Below the pieces are notes generated by a model. That model did not search any database. It saw only the letters and a list, made by a program, of their open reading frames with translations, and was not told where the DNA came from. The position numbers and the translations under genes were made by a program. A stretch of DNA of 22,733 nucleotides from a virus, in IMG/VR virus record IMGVR_UViG_3300006789_000188, positions 1 through 22,733 of that record; one strand, 5' to 3'. This document shows, piece by piece, positions 6,082 through 12,317 of this stretch; the stretch's first letter is position 1, and every line of letters begins with the position of its first letter.

Positions 6082-6339
6082 TCATTCTCCTTTTGTGTTG
6101 TTAATATTATATACAGGGCATAATAAAATATCGTCATTTTCTCTTTTAACTAATTCTCTTTCAATTCTTTGAAATTCTATTAAAGATTTAACTTTCTTTG
6201 TTTTATTCCAATGGTCAAAAATATCCTCGCTAAATTTTATTAATTGTTCTGTTGAGTAATTACTTGCATTACCTAATGCCTCGTTAGGTAAAAAATCTGT
6301 ATAACTATATAATTTATATTTTATTTGTTTCTTATCCAT
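6082..6339 (-). CDS. hypothetical protein
   Basis: An 85-residue protein (MDKKQIKYKLYSYTDFLPNE...), predicted mostly helical, without cysteine pattern apart from one residue near the end. SD AAAGGAG overlaps the end of the preceding gene. Its own last codons form the same SD-stop-start junction for the next gene. No family is recognised. Confidence 0.68.
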   Translation of the reverse strand: MDKKQIKYKLYSYTDFLPNEALGNASNYSTEQLIKFSEDIFDHWNKTKKVKSLIEFQRIERELVKRENDDILLCPVYNINNTKGE

Positions 6340-6340
6340 T

Positions 6341-6484
6341 TCATTCTCCTTTTGCCTTTATTTCGCTCAAAAATAGTCTTTTTACGGTACTTTTTGAATA
6401 TCCTATATAAAGCCTCGATACTAAATAATTGTCCACAATATCGCTAACTTTTATATACCCGTTTATTGTTCTTTCGATTGTCAT
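6341..6484 (-). CDS. hypothetical small protein, possible helix-turn-helix
   Basis: A 47-residue frame (MTIERTINGYIKVSDIVDNY...) with SD GGAGAGTAAT. Helices at about residues 13-22 and 30-46, with a turn between them (YIGYSKSTVKRLFLSEI), could form a small DNA-binding helix-turn-helix, but the match is weak. An in-frame ATG four codons earlier lacks an SD. Confidence 0.58.
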   Translation of the reverse strand: MTIERTINGYIKVSDIVDNYLVSRLYIGYSKSTVKRLFLSEIKAKGE

Positions 6485-6502
6485 ATTACTCTCCATAATT
6501 AT

Positions 6503-6712
6503 TTAAGATTGCTCACTTCTAAAATCTTCTACAATATCCCAATCTTTTAAATAAGAATCTTCTATATCATAACAGAAAAAACCTCCGCTGTGAGTATTGT
6601 TTGGTGGAGTATGCACCCCTACTTTTTGATAAGCTAAATATACTCTTGATATTTCGTAGCCATCTTCTGTATTCCATACATCAATAATTACCTTTTCTTT
6701 TTTATTGCTCAT
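6503..6712 (-). CDS. hypothetical protein
   Basis: A 69-residue protein (MSNKKEKVIIDVWNTEDGYE...), mostly beta by pattern, with a Gly/aromatic-rich centre (THSGGFFCYDIEDSYLKDWD). Its start overlaps the stop of the preceding gene (ATGA). No family is recognised. Confidence 0.68.
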   Translation of the reverse strand: MSNKKEKVIIDVWNTEDGYEISRVYLAYQKVGVHTPPNNTHSGGFFCYDIEDSYLKDWDIVEDFRSEQS

Positions 6713-7029
6713 ATTATTTCTCCTTTTTTGTTGTTTGACATAATTATTTTTGTTGCTTGAACTCCAATATCGTGTATTTCTTTTCTTTGTTCTTCTTCTG
6801 TCATATTAAACGTTATATTTCTTGCTAATCTTGTTCTGTTTCCATCACTTAAACCTGCTAACCACATAATGAAATTTGTTTGCATTTGCTTAAATTTATC
6901 TACTAAATAATCTCCTCCGTTTGCAACATCAAAAGCGGTTCCTGTTACTCCATAACTATCTTCTGCAAATTGTTTTAAATTACTATCTACCGCCCACCTT
7001 ACTAATTTATCTAAATCGTTCTTATTCAT
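6709..7029 (-). CDS. hypothetical protein
   Basis: A 106-residue, mainly helical protein (MNKNDLDKLVRWAVDSNLKQ...). The end, Lys-Lys-Gly-Glu-Ile-Ile, is encoded by the SD of the next gene. The start overlaps the previous stop (ATGA) and uses SD GAGGAGGTG. No family is recognised. Confidence 0.7.
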   Translation of the reverse strand: MNKNDLDKLVRWAVDSNLKQFAEDSYGVTGTAFDVANGGDYLVDKFKQMQTNFIMWLAGLSDGNRTRLARNITFNMTEEEQRKEIHDIGVQATKIIMSNNKKGEII

Positions 7030-7355
7030 TTTTTCACCTCCTCTTTTTCTGTCTTTGTAATTTCGCTTATATGCTCGTGCAATCCATCAACTATGGCTTG
7101 GTATATATTTGCTTGAATTTGGTCGTGTGCGTTGCCTTCTGGATTTATTTCGGGGATTTCTGTCATTAACCAACTATTATTTCCTGCATATCTTCCTATA
7201 TCATAATAATAAATCGGTACATTACTATCTGCTATTTGGTGAATTGCGTCTTCAAGGTCGTAATGTCCTTTTTGTATTTCTTTCCAATCGTAGTTTAAAT
7301 CATCACAAGCCTCTGATATTAAATCTGCTAATTCGTATCTATTTTTCTTGTTCAT
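7026..7355 (-). CDS. conserved small phage protein
   Basis: A 109-residue acidic protein. The order of motifs, a short helix, then ADSNVPIYYYDI, a Trp/Leu segment and QANIYQAIVDGLHEHI, matches a family of small phage proteins that I recognise by pattern but that has no known function. SD AAAGGACAATAAG precedes the start. Confidence 0.72.
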   Translation of the reverse strand: MNKKNRYELADLISEACDDLNYDWKEIQKGHYDLEDAIHQIADSNVPIYYYDIGRYAGNNSWLMTEIPEINPEGNAHDQIQANIYQAIVDGLHEHISEITKTEKEEVKK

Positions 7356-7356
7356 C

Positions 7357-7530
7357 TTATTGTCCTTTCACAATTTTATTTATTTTGTCTATATCTGTTC
7401 CATTTAAAACTATTTCATTTATATCTTCTCCGTCAATTTGTATTAAAAATAATATACCATTTGATTTGATTAGTTTAGTACACTCGTTGGTATCTTTATT
7501 TTCCCAAATTATCCATTGTTTAAATGACAT
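7357..7530 (-). CDS. hypothetical small protein
   Basis: A 57-residue frame (MSFKQWIIWENKDTNECTKL...) with SD AAAGGACAATAAA, one base after the preceding stop. It is strand-rich (GILFLIQIDGEDINEIVLNG) and may be a small beta-grasp- or SH3-like domain; no family is recognised. It ends in Lys-Gly-Gln-stop, as does the gene before it, because both share the same SD junction. Confidence 0.66.
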   Translation of the reverse strand: MSFKQWIIWENKDTNECTKLIKSNGILFLIQIDGEDINEIVLNGTDIDKINKIVKGQ

Positions 7531-7531
7531 T

Positions 7532-7813
7532 TTATTGTCCTTTCTGTGTGCGTTTATTATATCCGCTTGTTTTTGGTAAGAATAAATTATCGAATGTTCC
7601 GTTTAAGTCGTGAGCTATTGTTGGTGTGATTTTATTTTCCATATCTCTATCTTTACAAAATTGTATAAAGGCTTGAATGTCTTTTACTCCATATTCTTCG
7701 ACATATTTAAAACATATCATTGACTTTTCCAATTCGTCTTTGAAATCCCAATGGTCTAAATATGTATTAACTATTTTTTTTAATTCTTTCATTTCTTGCA
7801 ATGAATCTTTCAT
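7532..7813 (-). CDS. hypothetical protein, first gene of leftward operon
   Basis: A 93-residue helical protein (MKDSLQEMKELKKIVNTYLD...) with SD GAGGATAA. It is the first minus-strand gene after the divergent gap, so it is probably the first expressed on that side. No family is recognised. Confidence 0.7.
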   Translation of the reverse strand: MKDSLQEMKELKKIVNTYLDHWDFKDELEKSMICFKYVEEYGVKDIQAFIQFCKDRDMENKITPTIAHDLNGTFDNLFLPKTSGYNKRTQKGQ

Positions 7814-7990
7814 TTTCTTATCCTCTCATTTTCTTTATTTATTAATCATATCTAACGATTGAATATAAATATATATAATGATAATAACAATAATAATTAT
7901 AATAAATATAATAATTATAATAAATATAATGGAACTTTTGTAAATTATAAGCATTAAAGAGATAGAAACAATAATTAAACAGAGGTGAAA
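7814..7990. promoter_or_regulatory. divergent intergenic region, likely promoters for both operons
   Basis: This 177-base, almost pure A/T gap separates the leftward and rightward gene blocks and must hold or receive promoters for both. Several TATAAT boxes occur on the plus strand (7874-7879, 7898-7903, 7925-7930), but none has a good TTGACA at 17 bases, and such boxes are expected by chance in this composition. The exact start points cannot be called. Confidence 0.5.
7890..7930. repeat. 18-base perfect tandem repeat
   Basis: ATAATAATTATAATAAAT occurs twice back to back (7890-7907, 7908-7925), followed by the first five bases of a third unit. The repeat lies between the divergent operons, where it could be an operator, an easily melted origin element, or simply a slippage product. 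Confidence 0.85.
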
Positions 7991-8269
7991 ATGTCTACAA
8001 CATTTGCAATAATAAAAGAAAATGAAGAAGGCGAAAAAAATATTCGCATTGATGTAGCTCACAGAAGAAGTATTGGTGGGGGTAAATGCGGTATAAAATG
8101 GTTCAACATATCATTATATGAATTATTTAATATAACTAAGTATTTCAAGCACTACAAAATAGATGAAATACCAATTCATGCAATGGACAACACCGCACAA
8201 GGTGTAGAGACAATAGGCGATTTAATAACATTAAATGAATACGGGAGGTTGGATAATGTTAATAAATAA
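7991..8269 (+). CDS. hypothetical protein, first gene of rightward block
   Basis: A 92-residue protein (MSTTFAIIKENEEGEKNIRI...) starting at 7991, with SD GAGGTG directly upstream; the GTG two codons earlier is part of that SD. It is strand-rich at the start with a helix about residues 45-60. No family is recognised. Confidence 0.68.
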   Translation: MSTTFAIIKENEEGEKNIRIDVAHRRSIGGGKCGIKWFNISLYELFNITKYFKHYKIDEIPIHAMDNTAQGVETIGDLITLNEYGRLDNVNK

Positions 8270-8462
8270 TTTAGATGACGTTACAGAGGTTTTAAATCAA
8301 TTGGAACGTAAAATTGAAGATTTACAAGAAGAAACTCGAAATCTTCCCAGCGTAGTAAATAGCATTTACAAGAAAATAATAAAAACTAATAAAAGAATTG
8401 AAGCGGTGGAAACACTCTTTAATAACATAAATGAAATAAACTATATAGATGGGAGGTCTTAA
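8256..8462 (+). CDS. small coiled-coil protein
   Basis: A 68-residue protein from ATG at 8256 (MLINNLDDVTEVLNQLERKI...), chosen for SD GGGAGG seven bases upstream. Residues 5-58 show a continuous heptad pattern, so it is likely a coiled-coil oligomer. It overlaps the previous gene by 14 bases. Confidence 0.66.
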   Translation: MLINNLDDVTEVLNQLERKIEDLQEETRNLPSVVNSIYKKIIKTNKRIEAVETLFNNINEINYIDGRS

Positions 8463-8463
8463 A

Positions 8464-8604
8464 GTGTGTAAATGTTTAAATAATAATCATAATTATAATT
8501 GTAAATATGGCATTAAAATGAGTTTAGAAGATTACAAAATAAGGCTAGTAAAATTTGGTTATAAAGCAGAACAAATTAAAAAATTAGTAAATAAATGGTA
8601 TTAA
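8464..8604 (+). CDS. small GTG-start protein
   Basis: A 46-residue frame starts at GTG (8464) one base after the preceding stop, with SD GGGAGG seven bases upstream. The N-terminus holds Cys2, Cys4 and Cys13 with a His (CKCLNNNHNYNC), possibly metal-binding; the rest (MSLEDYKIRLVKFGYKAEQI) is a basic helix pair. No ATG start exists nearby, so without the GTG this gene would be missed. Confidence 0.58.
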   Translation: MCKCLNNNHNYNCKYGIKMSLEDYKIRLVKFGYKAEQIKKLVNKWY

Positions 8605-8640
8605 TAAACTACATAAACAATAAAACAAAAGGAGTAAAAA

Positions 8641-8823
8641 ATGAGAAAATTCGACTTTAAAAACTTAACACTTGAAACAGCAGAAGAAGAAATTTTTGCA
8701 CTGCAAGGTAGTCAATACGGCCATAATATGATAGGATTAATACTTGGCGAGGTTGCTAATAAATTCGGGGAAGATGTAGCAGACCAATTAGAGATTGATA
8801 CAGACGCGTTTGGAGGTTGTTAA
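8641..8823 (+). CDS. hypothetical small protein
   Basis: A 60-residue acidic protein (MRKFDFKNLTLETAEEEIFA...) with SD AAGGAG six bases upstream. It is mostly helical and ends in Gly-Gly-Cys, where the SD of the next gene is encoded. No family is recognised. Confidence 0.68.
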   Translation: MRKFDFKNLTLETAEEEIFALQGSQYGHNMIGLILGEVANKFGEDVADQLEIDTDAFGGC

Positions 8824-8824
8824 T

Positions 8825-9112
8825 ATGGTAAATATGAACGAGAATTGCCAATTCTTAAAAGAGTTAAACGCAGGTAATAAAATGGCGCTTTATAATTTAG
8901 CAGTGTGTAAAGGTCAAGTTAAATTATTTAGTAAGGGAATAAAACCAACCCAAAGATGGCGCTTAAAAGATGTTAAGAACTACTTTGGATTAGTTGGCGG
9001 AACAGATAAAATACTAGACCAATTAGAGCAGTTACAAGAGATAATTAATGAAAAAGAAACGTATGGAATAAAGAACAATCTTAATATTAACTTAAATGAT
9101 GAAAGGGCTTAA
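8825..9112 (+). CDS. hypothetical protein
   Basis: A 95-residue basic protein from ATG at 8825 (MVNMNENCQFLKELNAGNKM...), chosen for SD GGAGG upstream. The middle WRLKDVKNYFGLVGGTDKIL looks like a conserved core seen in small phage proteins, and the end is a helix. No function is known. Confidence 0.68.
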   Translation: MVNMNENCQFLKELNAGNKMALYNLAVCKGQVKLFSKGIKPTQRWRLKDVKNYFGLVGGTDKILDQLEQLQEIINEKETYGIKNNLNINLNDERA

Positions 9113-9114
9113 AT

Positions 9115-9282
9115 ATGCTTACTAGAAAATATTATAGATTAATAGCGAAAGCAATTAAGAGTAACACATTTAACAACAATAGGAAGTTAAATAAAGATAC
9201 ATTAATAACTGATTTATGTGCAGAGTTCAAAGCGGATAACGGGTTATTTAATCGTGATAGGTTTGTTGATGCTTGTGAGTAG
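9115..9282 (+). CDS. small conserved phage protein
   Basis: A 55-residue frame (MLTRKYYRLIAKAIKSNTFN...NRDRFVDACE) with SD AAAGGGC. The pattern of a Lys-x-Tyr-Tyr opening, a central Leu-Ile-x-x-Leu and an end Asn-x-Arg-Phe-x-x-Ala-Cys recurs in small phage proteins with an unknown role. It is the last gene before the terminator. Confidence 0.68.
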   Translation: MLTRKYYRLIAKAIKSNTFNNNRKLNKDTLITDLCAEFKADNGLFNRDRFVDACE

Positions 9283-9309
9283 ATAAAAGCGGGGATTGTG
9301 TAGCAATAG

Positions 9310-9336
9310 ACGCCTCGATTTATTCGGGGCGTTTTT
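9310..9336 (+). terminator. Rho-independent terminator
   Basis: ACGCCTCGA (9310-9318) pairs with TCGGGGCGT (9324-9332), nine pairs with one G-T, around the five-base loop TTTAT, and TTTTTGTTTG follows. It lies 27 bases after the last small rightward gene and would separate early from late transcription. Confidence 0.88.
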
Positions 9337-9559
9337 GTTTGTGTTCCTTCTCTATGTAATCAACAATTTTACAATCTTAATTATAATAATGATTGGTAAT
9401 CCAAATTTCAACCTAATTACGACCCCCTAACCCCATTTTGACGGGGGGCAAACATAAAATAATACCCACACACATTCTAACGCTATTTTTTAAACTTTGT
9501 AACAAATCACTGAAATTTCGATTTAGTTTTCCCTAAAATATTTTGGGATAAAAATTTAC

Positions 9560-9644
9560 CTTTTTCTTTATTATTAATTTCTTTTTATAAGTTGTGTATT
9601 TAATATGTGTATATCTCTAGTATATCTCTAGTATATCTCTATTA
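9560..9644. repeat. dispersed duplicate, copy 2 (noncoding)
   Basis: Bases 9560-9586 match 2344-2370 exactly, and the following bases match 2371-2428 with small gaps, in the same orientation. Here the repeat units have changed to 11-base ATATCTCTAGT. Read on the minus strand the frame used by the nuclease is broken by a stop, so this copy no longer codes. Confidence 0.8.
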
Positions 9645-9650
9645 TAGAGA
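9611..9650. repeat. three 11-base iterons plus inverted repeat
   Basis: ATATCTCTAGT occurs at 9611-9621 and 9622-9632, with the variant ATATCTCTATT at 9633-9643. The last unit runs into a perfect inverted repeat, TCTCTA-TTA-TAGAGA (9636-9650). Regular 11-base spacing puts each unit on one face of the helix, as expected for cooperative protein binding; the binding protein is unknown. Confidence 0.82.
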
Positions 9651-9716
9651 GAATATAATCAAATAAATGAATTAAACAAGACTTTTTTTTTAACTAAATA
9701 TTTATTATATTATTTC

Positions 9717-10484
9717 ATGGATGTAAAAGTAATAAAAGGCGAAGAAAATTATTTATACGATGATGAGGTTGAATTCAAGGCTTTCAATCCTGGAGTTCCC
9801 ATTGTTGGCAACTGGAGAATTGGAACCATTGGTGATTGGGTATATACCGATGATGACTATGTTCTTCAGATAATCAAGCGTAGTGGGTTAAAGCATCCAG
9901 GCTATAAATCTCCAAGGAATGTTGTATTGACTGTTTGCGGTTCTTATATCGTTGAGCAGAAGACTCATCAAATAATGGGAGATAGAGGTGTTGCGCAAAA
10001 CATTTTTTCATTTTCTGGAAACTATGATGCAATTTATGAGAGGGCCAAAGATAGAAAGTTAAACAACCGTGAGTTCTTATTTGCCAGATACGTTGCAGCT
10101 GGGGAAGATACCATTTCAGCTTATAAAAAAGCATACCCAAAGGCTAAGAATGAGGATTATATTAAGCAGAAAACAAATATTTTACTAAATAAAGAGGAAG
10201 TTAGAACTATGGTTAAAGAAGAGGTAAAAAAAGTATTAGCCGATGAGGGTGTTTCTCCTGAGTGGATTATAGCAAAGTTCAAAGATATTGCAGATTTATC
10301 CGATAGAGACACCGATAAGCTTAATTCCTTAAAAGCACTGGCTACTATGTCTGGATTATTTGATACAGAGAAGAAACAAGAGCAATTAACAGTATTTCAA
10401 GGATTCACACAAGAGCAAATGGAGGCTTTAAGTGGAAAAACACCTGCAAAGGTCATCGCTCACAAAGAAAAAGACGAAGATTAA
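9717..10484 (+). CDS. terS: terminase small subunit with N-terminal beta domain
   Basis: This 255-residue protein probably recognises the phage packaging site and hands it to the large subunit. Residues about 115-185 (NNREFLFARYVAAGEDTISAYKKAYP..., a helix-turn-helix-like segment with Tyr/Ala spacing) and the helical end match small terminases. Residues 1-105 are an extra, strand-rich domain with GNWRIGTIGDWVYTDDDYVL, similar to beta-barrel segments placed before some marine-phage small terminases (recollection). It is the first gene after the noncoding gap and 2.4 kb before the large subunit gene. The ATG lacks an SD (TATTATATTATTTC precedes it), unlike most genes here. Confidence 0.78.
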   Translation: MDVKVIKGEENYLYDDEVEFKAFNPGVPIVGNWRIGTIGDWVYTDDDYVLQIIKRSGLKHPGYKSPRNVVLTVCGSYIVEQKTHQIMGDRGVAQNIFSFSGNYDAIYERAKDRKLNNREFLFARYVAAGEDTISAYKKAYPKAKNEDYIKQKTNILLNKEEVRTMVKEEVKKVLADEGVSPEWIIAKFKDIADLSDRDTDKLNSLKALATMSGLFDTEKKQEQLTVFQGFTQEQMEALSGKTPAKVIAHKEKDED

Positions 10485-10677
10485 AGACCCTTGTCCTATT
10501 TGCGAGAAAGAATTGTATCATAATCAGTATTATTCCAAACGTGTTGGCTTATTTGACACAAACACTACAGACCATGACGTAATTGGCTGGATGTGTCCTA
10601 AATGTAATTCAGAATTTGATAATAACGATAATATTATGTATATTTACGGGGAAAATTCAATAGGTGGAAAGACATAA
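10432..10677 (+). CDS. zinc-ribbon protein overlapping terminase small subunit
   Basis: This 81-residue protein has Cys21-x2-Cys24 (CPICEK) and Cys55-x2-Cys58 (CPKCNS) around a Tyr/Gly-rich core, a classic zinc ribbon. The GTG start at 10432 has GGAGG six bases upstream, inside the terminase gene, giving a 53-base overlap. No ATG lies before the first CxxC pair, so the GTG is the only start that keeps the domain whole. It may support packaging or late regulation; only position suggests this. Confidence 0.75.
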   Translation: MEKHLQRSSLTKKKTKIKDPCPICEKELYHNQYYSKRVGLFDTNTTDHDVIGWMCPKCNSEFDNNDNIMYIYGENSIGGKT

Positions 10678-10697
10678 ACAATAAAAATGGAGTTATG

Positions 10698-11510
10698 ATG
10701 GCAGATTATCCAAGCAATGATGCAAGAAATAGAATGCAAAAAAATGAATTTAGTTTAAATTTATCAGATAGCAGTTCTATATACGAAAAAAATCAAGCTA
10801 AAAGAAAAAAAGCTAAAGAAAAGACTGATGCAAGAAAACAAGAATTAAAAGAAAAGAATGCTCCTAAAAAAGCTATTAGAGCAGAACGTAGAGCTGCAAG
10901 GAAAGCTGCAAGAAAAGCTGCAAGAAAAGATATTTTATCTGCATTTTCAAAGAAAAGAAAAGCTAAAAGAGCTGCAAAAGATGTAGCAAAATCAAAAATG
11001 AAAGCATTAAAAGATAAATCTTATATTGCAGATGACCTATCTAAAATTCGCCCTAGTAGTAAACCAGTTTCTGCTAAAAAAGGTAAATCTGATTCTAACT
11101 TAGGATTAGCTAAAAAAGGGAAATATGGCACAGCATCATCTTCTAAAAAAACTTCTGCTAAAAAAACTGTTGTTCCAATTAATAAAAAAGAACAAGCTAA
11201 AATAGATGCTAAGGCTCCAGCTAAGAAAAAAATGATTCCAATTAATAAAGTAGAACAAGCTAAGTTAGATAAGAAAAAGTCTTCAAAGCCTGTTGTTACA
11301 AAAAAAGAGAAATCTAAAATTGCTAGAAAAACAGCTAGTACTGGCAAGAGTGTATCAGAAATAGCTGCAGAATTAAAACCTAAAGGTAAAGCTAAAATAA
11401 ATATAGATGAATTAAGAAAAGCAAGTGCTGAACTTAAAAAGAAGAAAAAAGCTCCTAAAAATAAAATAACAGGATTCACTATGGGTGGAAAAACAATTTC
11501 ACTCAAATGA
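10698..11510 (+). CDS. histone-H1-like Lys/Ala-rich basic protein
   Basis: This 270-residue protein is dominated by Lys, Ala, Ser and Arg, with stretches such as AARKAARKAARK and two copies of PINKxEQAKxD (near residues 160 and 184). It resembles the C-terminal tails of histone H1 and the H1-like proteins of some bacteria. It should bind DNA without sequence preference; in a phage it might be packed with the genome, help condense it, or coat host DNA. It ends with a different, conserved-looking segment (NKITGFTMGGKTISLK). ATG 10698 is preferred over the ATG directly before it because GGAG then has a five-base spacer. Low complexity makes homology hard to judge. Confidence 0.72.
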   Translation: MADYPSNDARNRMQKNEFSLNLSDSSSIYEKNQAKRKKAKEKTDARKQELKEKNAPKKAIRAERRAARKAARKAARKDILSAFSKKRKAKRAAKDVAKSKMKALKDKSYIADDLSKIRPSSKPVSAKKGKSDSNLGLAKKGKYGTASSSKKTSAKKTVVPINKKEQAKIDAKAPAKKKMIPINKVEQAKLDKKKSSKPVVTKKEKSKIARKTASTGKSVSEIAAELKPKGKAKINIDELRKASAELKKKKKAPKNKITGFTMGGKTISLK

Positions 11511-11653
11511 AAATAGTCTACAAATATCAAGCCACAGATGAAGATGTTCAAGGTACCTCTCTTATCCCATGTTGTGTTAATCATACTCTATACCCTTCTT
11601 TGTTTGTGGCTGATAACTCCAATTTTGCTATGTGGGAGTCAGATGGCGAATAG
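11507..11653 (+). CDS. small coupled protein
   Basis: A 48-residue frame (MKIVYKYQATDEDVQGTSLI...) starts inside the stop of the H1-like gene (ATGA), which favours translation by coupling. It ends FAMWESDGE, and the codons for these last residues carry the GGGAG SD and the ATG of the lysozyme gene, overlapping it by 11 bases. The sequence has Pro, Cys-Cys, His and aromatic residues spread like a folded domain. No family is recognised. Confidence 0.58.
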   Translation: MKIVYKYQATDEDVQGTSLIPCCVNHTLYPSLFVADNSNFAMWESDGE

Positions 11654-12242
11654 TAATGATATGAATAGTATTTTAGATTCATTGCTTTTTACACAACAGA
11701 ATAATTACCAATATAAAGATTCTATGCAAAAAACAATGAATTTTGAAGGTTATGAAGAAAAGCCATATCTTGATTCATCTGGCTTTCCAACTATAGGTAT
11801 TGGAAACAAGTTAGAATCTGTATCTTATAAAAAAGGACAAATGCCAGAAAAATATTCTAATATGGAAGTTTCAAAAGAGAAAGCAATTAATAATTATATT
11901 AATAATTACTTAGAAATCGAAGGTATAGTAAAGAAAAAGTATGGAAAAGGTTACGATAAGTTACCAGAAGATGCTAGAGGAGTTTTAAATGACTTGGCAT
12001 TTAATTTAGGAGGATTTAAACTTTTTGATGAATTTCCTGGTTTTATTGAAGATTTTAAAAAAGGTCAATATGGGGAAGCTGCTAAAGAATTAAAATTTAC
12101 CAACCCAGACGAAGGTGATATGAATTTTAGTAAATGGTGGAAGCAAATAGGTGCTTTAAATACTGAAAATGAAAATTTAAAAAGAAGTGATAATAGAGGA
12201 ACTTCTGCTTATGATATATTATTAAATTTAAAAGGAAAATAA
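11643..12242 (+). CDS. GH24 phage lysozyme (endolysin or virion lysozyme)
   Basis: This 199-residue protein should cut the glycan strands of peptidoglycan. The catalytic triad of T4-type (GH24) lysozymes is visible with exact spacing: Glu35-x8-Asp44-x5-Thr50 (NFEGYEEKPYLDSSGFPTIGIG region), and VLNDLAFNLGG matches the later conserved Asn-x-Gly block. The start at 11643 has GGGAG four bases upstream. A longer reading from 11538 would add 35 residues with a strong hydrophobic stretch, but has no SD and overlaps the preceding gene. Its place between the terminase genes, far from any clear holin, is unusual and leaves open a virion-borne role. Confidence 0.88.
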   Translation: MANSNDMNSILDSLLFTQQNNYQYKDSMQKTMNFEGYEEKPYLDSSGFPTIGIGNKLESVSYKKGQMPEKYSNMEVSKEKAINNYINNYLEIEGIVKKKYGKGYDKLPEDARGVLNDLAFNLGGFKLFDEFPGFIEDFKKGQYGEAAKELKFTNPDEGDMNFSKWWKQIGALNTENENLKRSDNRGTSAYDILLNLKGK

Positions 12243-12307
12243 TGATAGATACTAAGCTAGATGAAAGATTTAATAGAATAGAAGAATTATTAATGGATTT
12301 AGAATAA
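12242..12307 (+). CDS. 21-residue helical peptide (candidate)
   Basis: A 21-codon frame (MIDTKLDERFNRIEELLMDL) begins at the stop of the lysozyme gene as TAATG and ends 10 bases before the next gene. Leu/Ile spacing gives one amphipathic, coiled-coil-like helix. Coupling is the main support, since no strong SD is present. Confidence 0.42.
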   Translation: MIDTKLDERFNRIEELLMDLE

Positions 12308-12317
12308 GGAGTTTACT

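Larger units (their letters stand above)
9337..9716 (+). other. noncoding region upstream of terminase genes
   Basis: No gene is seen in these 380 bases. They hold: a CCCCC...GGGGGG pair around a 15-base loop (within 9423-9449) that stands out in an A/T background; an imperfect inverted repeat TCCCTAAAATATTTTGGGA (9530-9548); the second copy of the dispersed repeat (9560-9644); and a TATAAT box at 9654-9659 without a good -35. A packaging (cos/pac) site, late promoter or origin would all fit a gap directly before the small terminase gene. Confidence 0.6.

Noticed and set aside
7026-7355. Antitoxin or anti-CRISPR function for the small acidic proteins
   Set aside because: Size and charge alone are not evidence; no toxin partner, helix-turn-helix neighbour or known motif is present.
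11021-11584. Minus-strand Leu/Phe-rich frame opposite the H1-like gene
   Set aside because: It is the mirror of Lys-rich codons (AAA to TTT) and has no start signal; no other minus-strand genes lie in this block.
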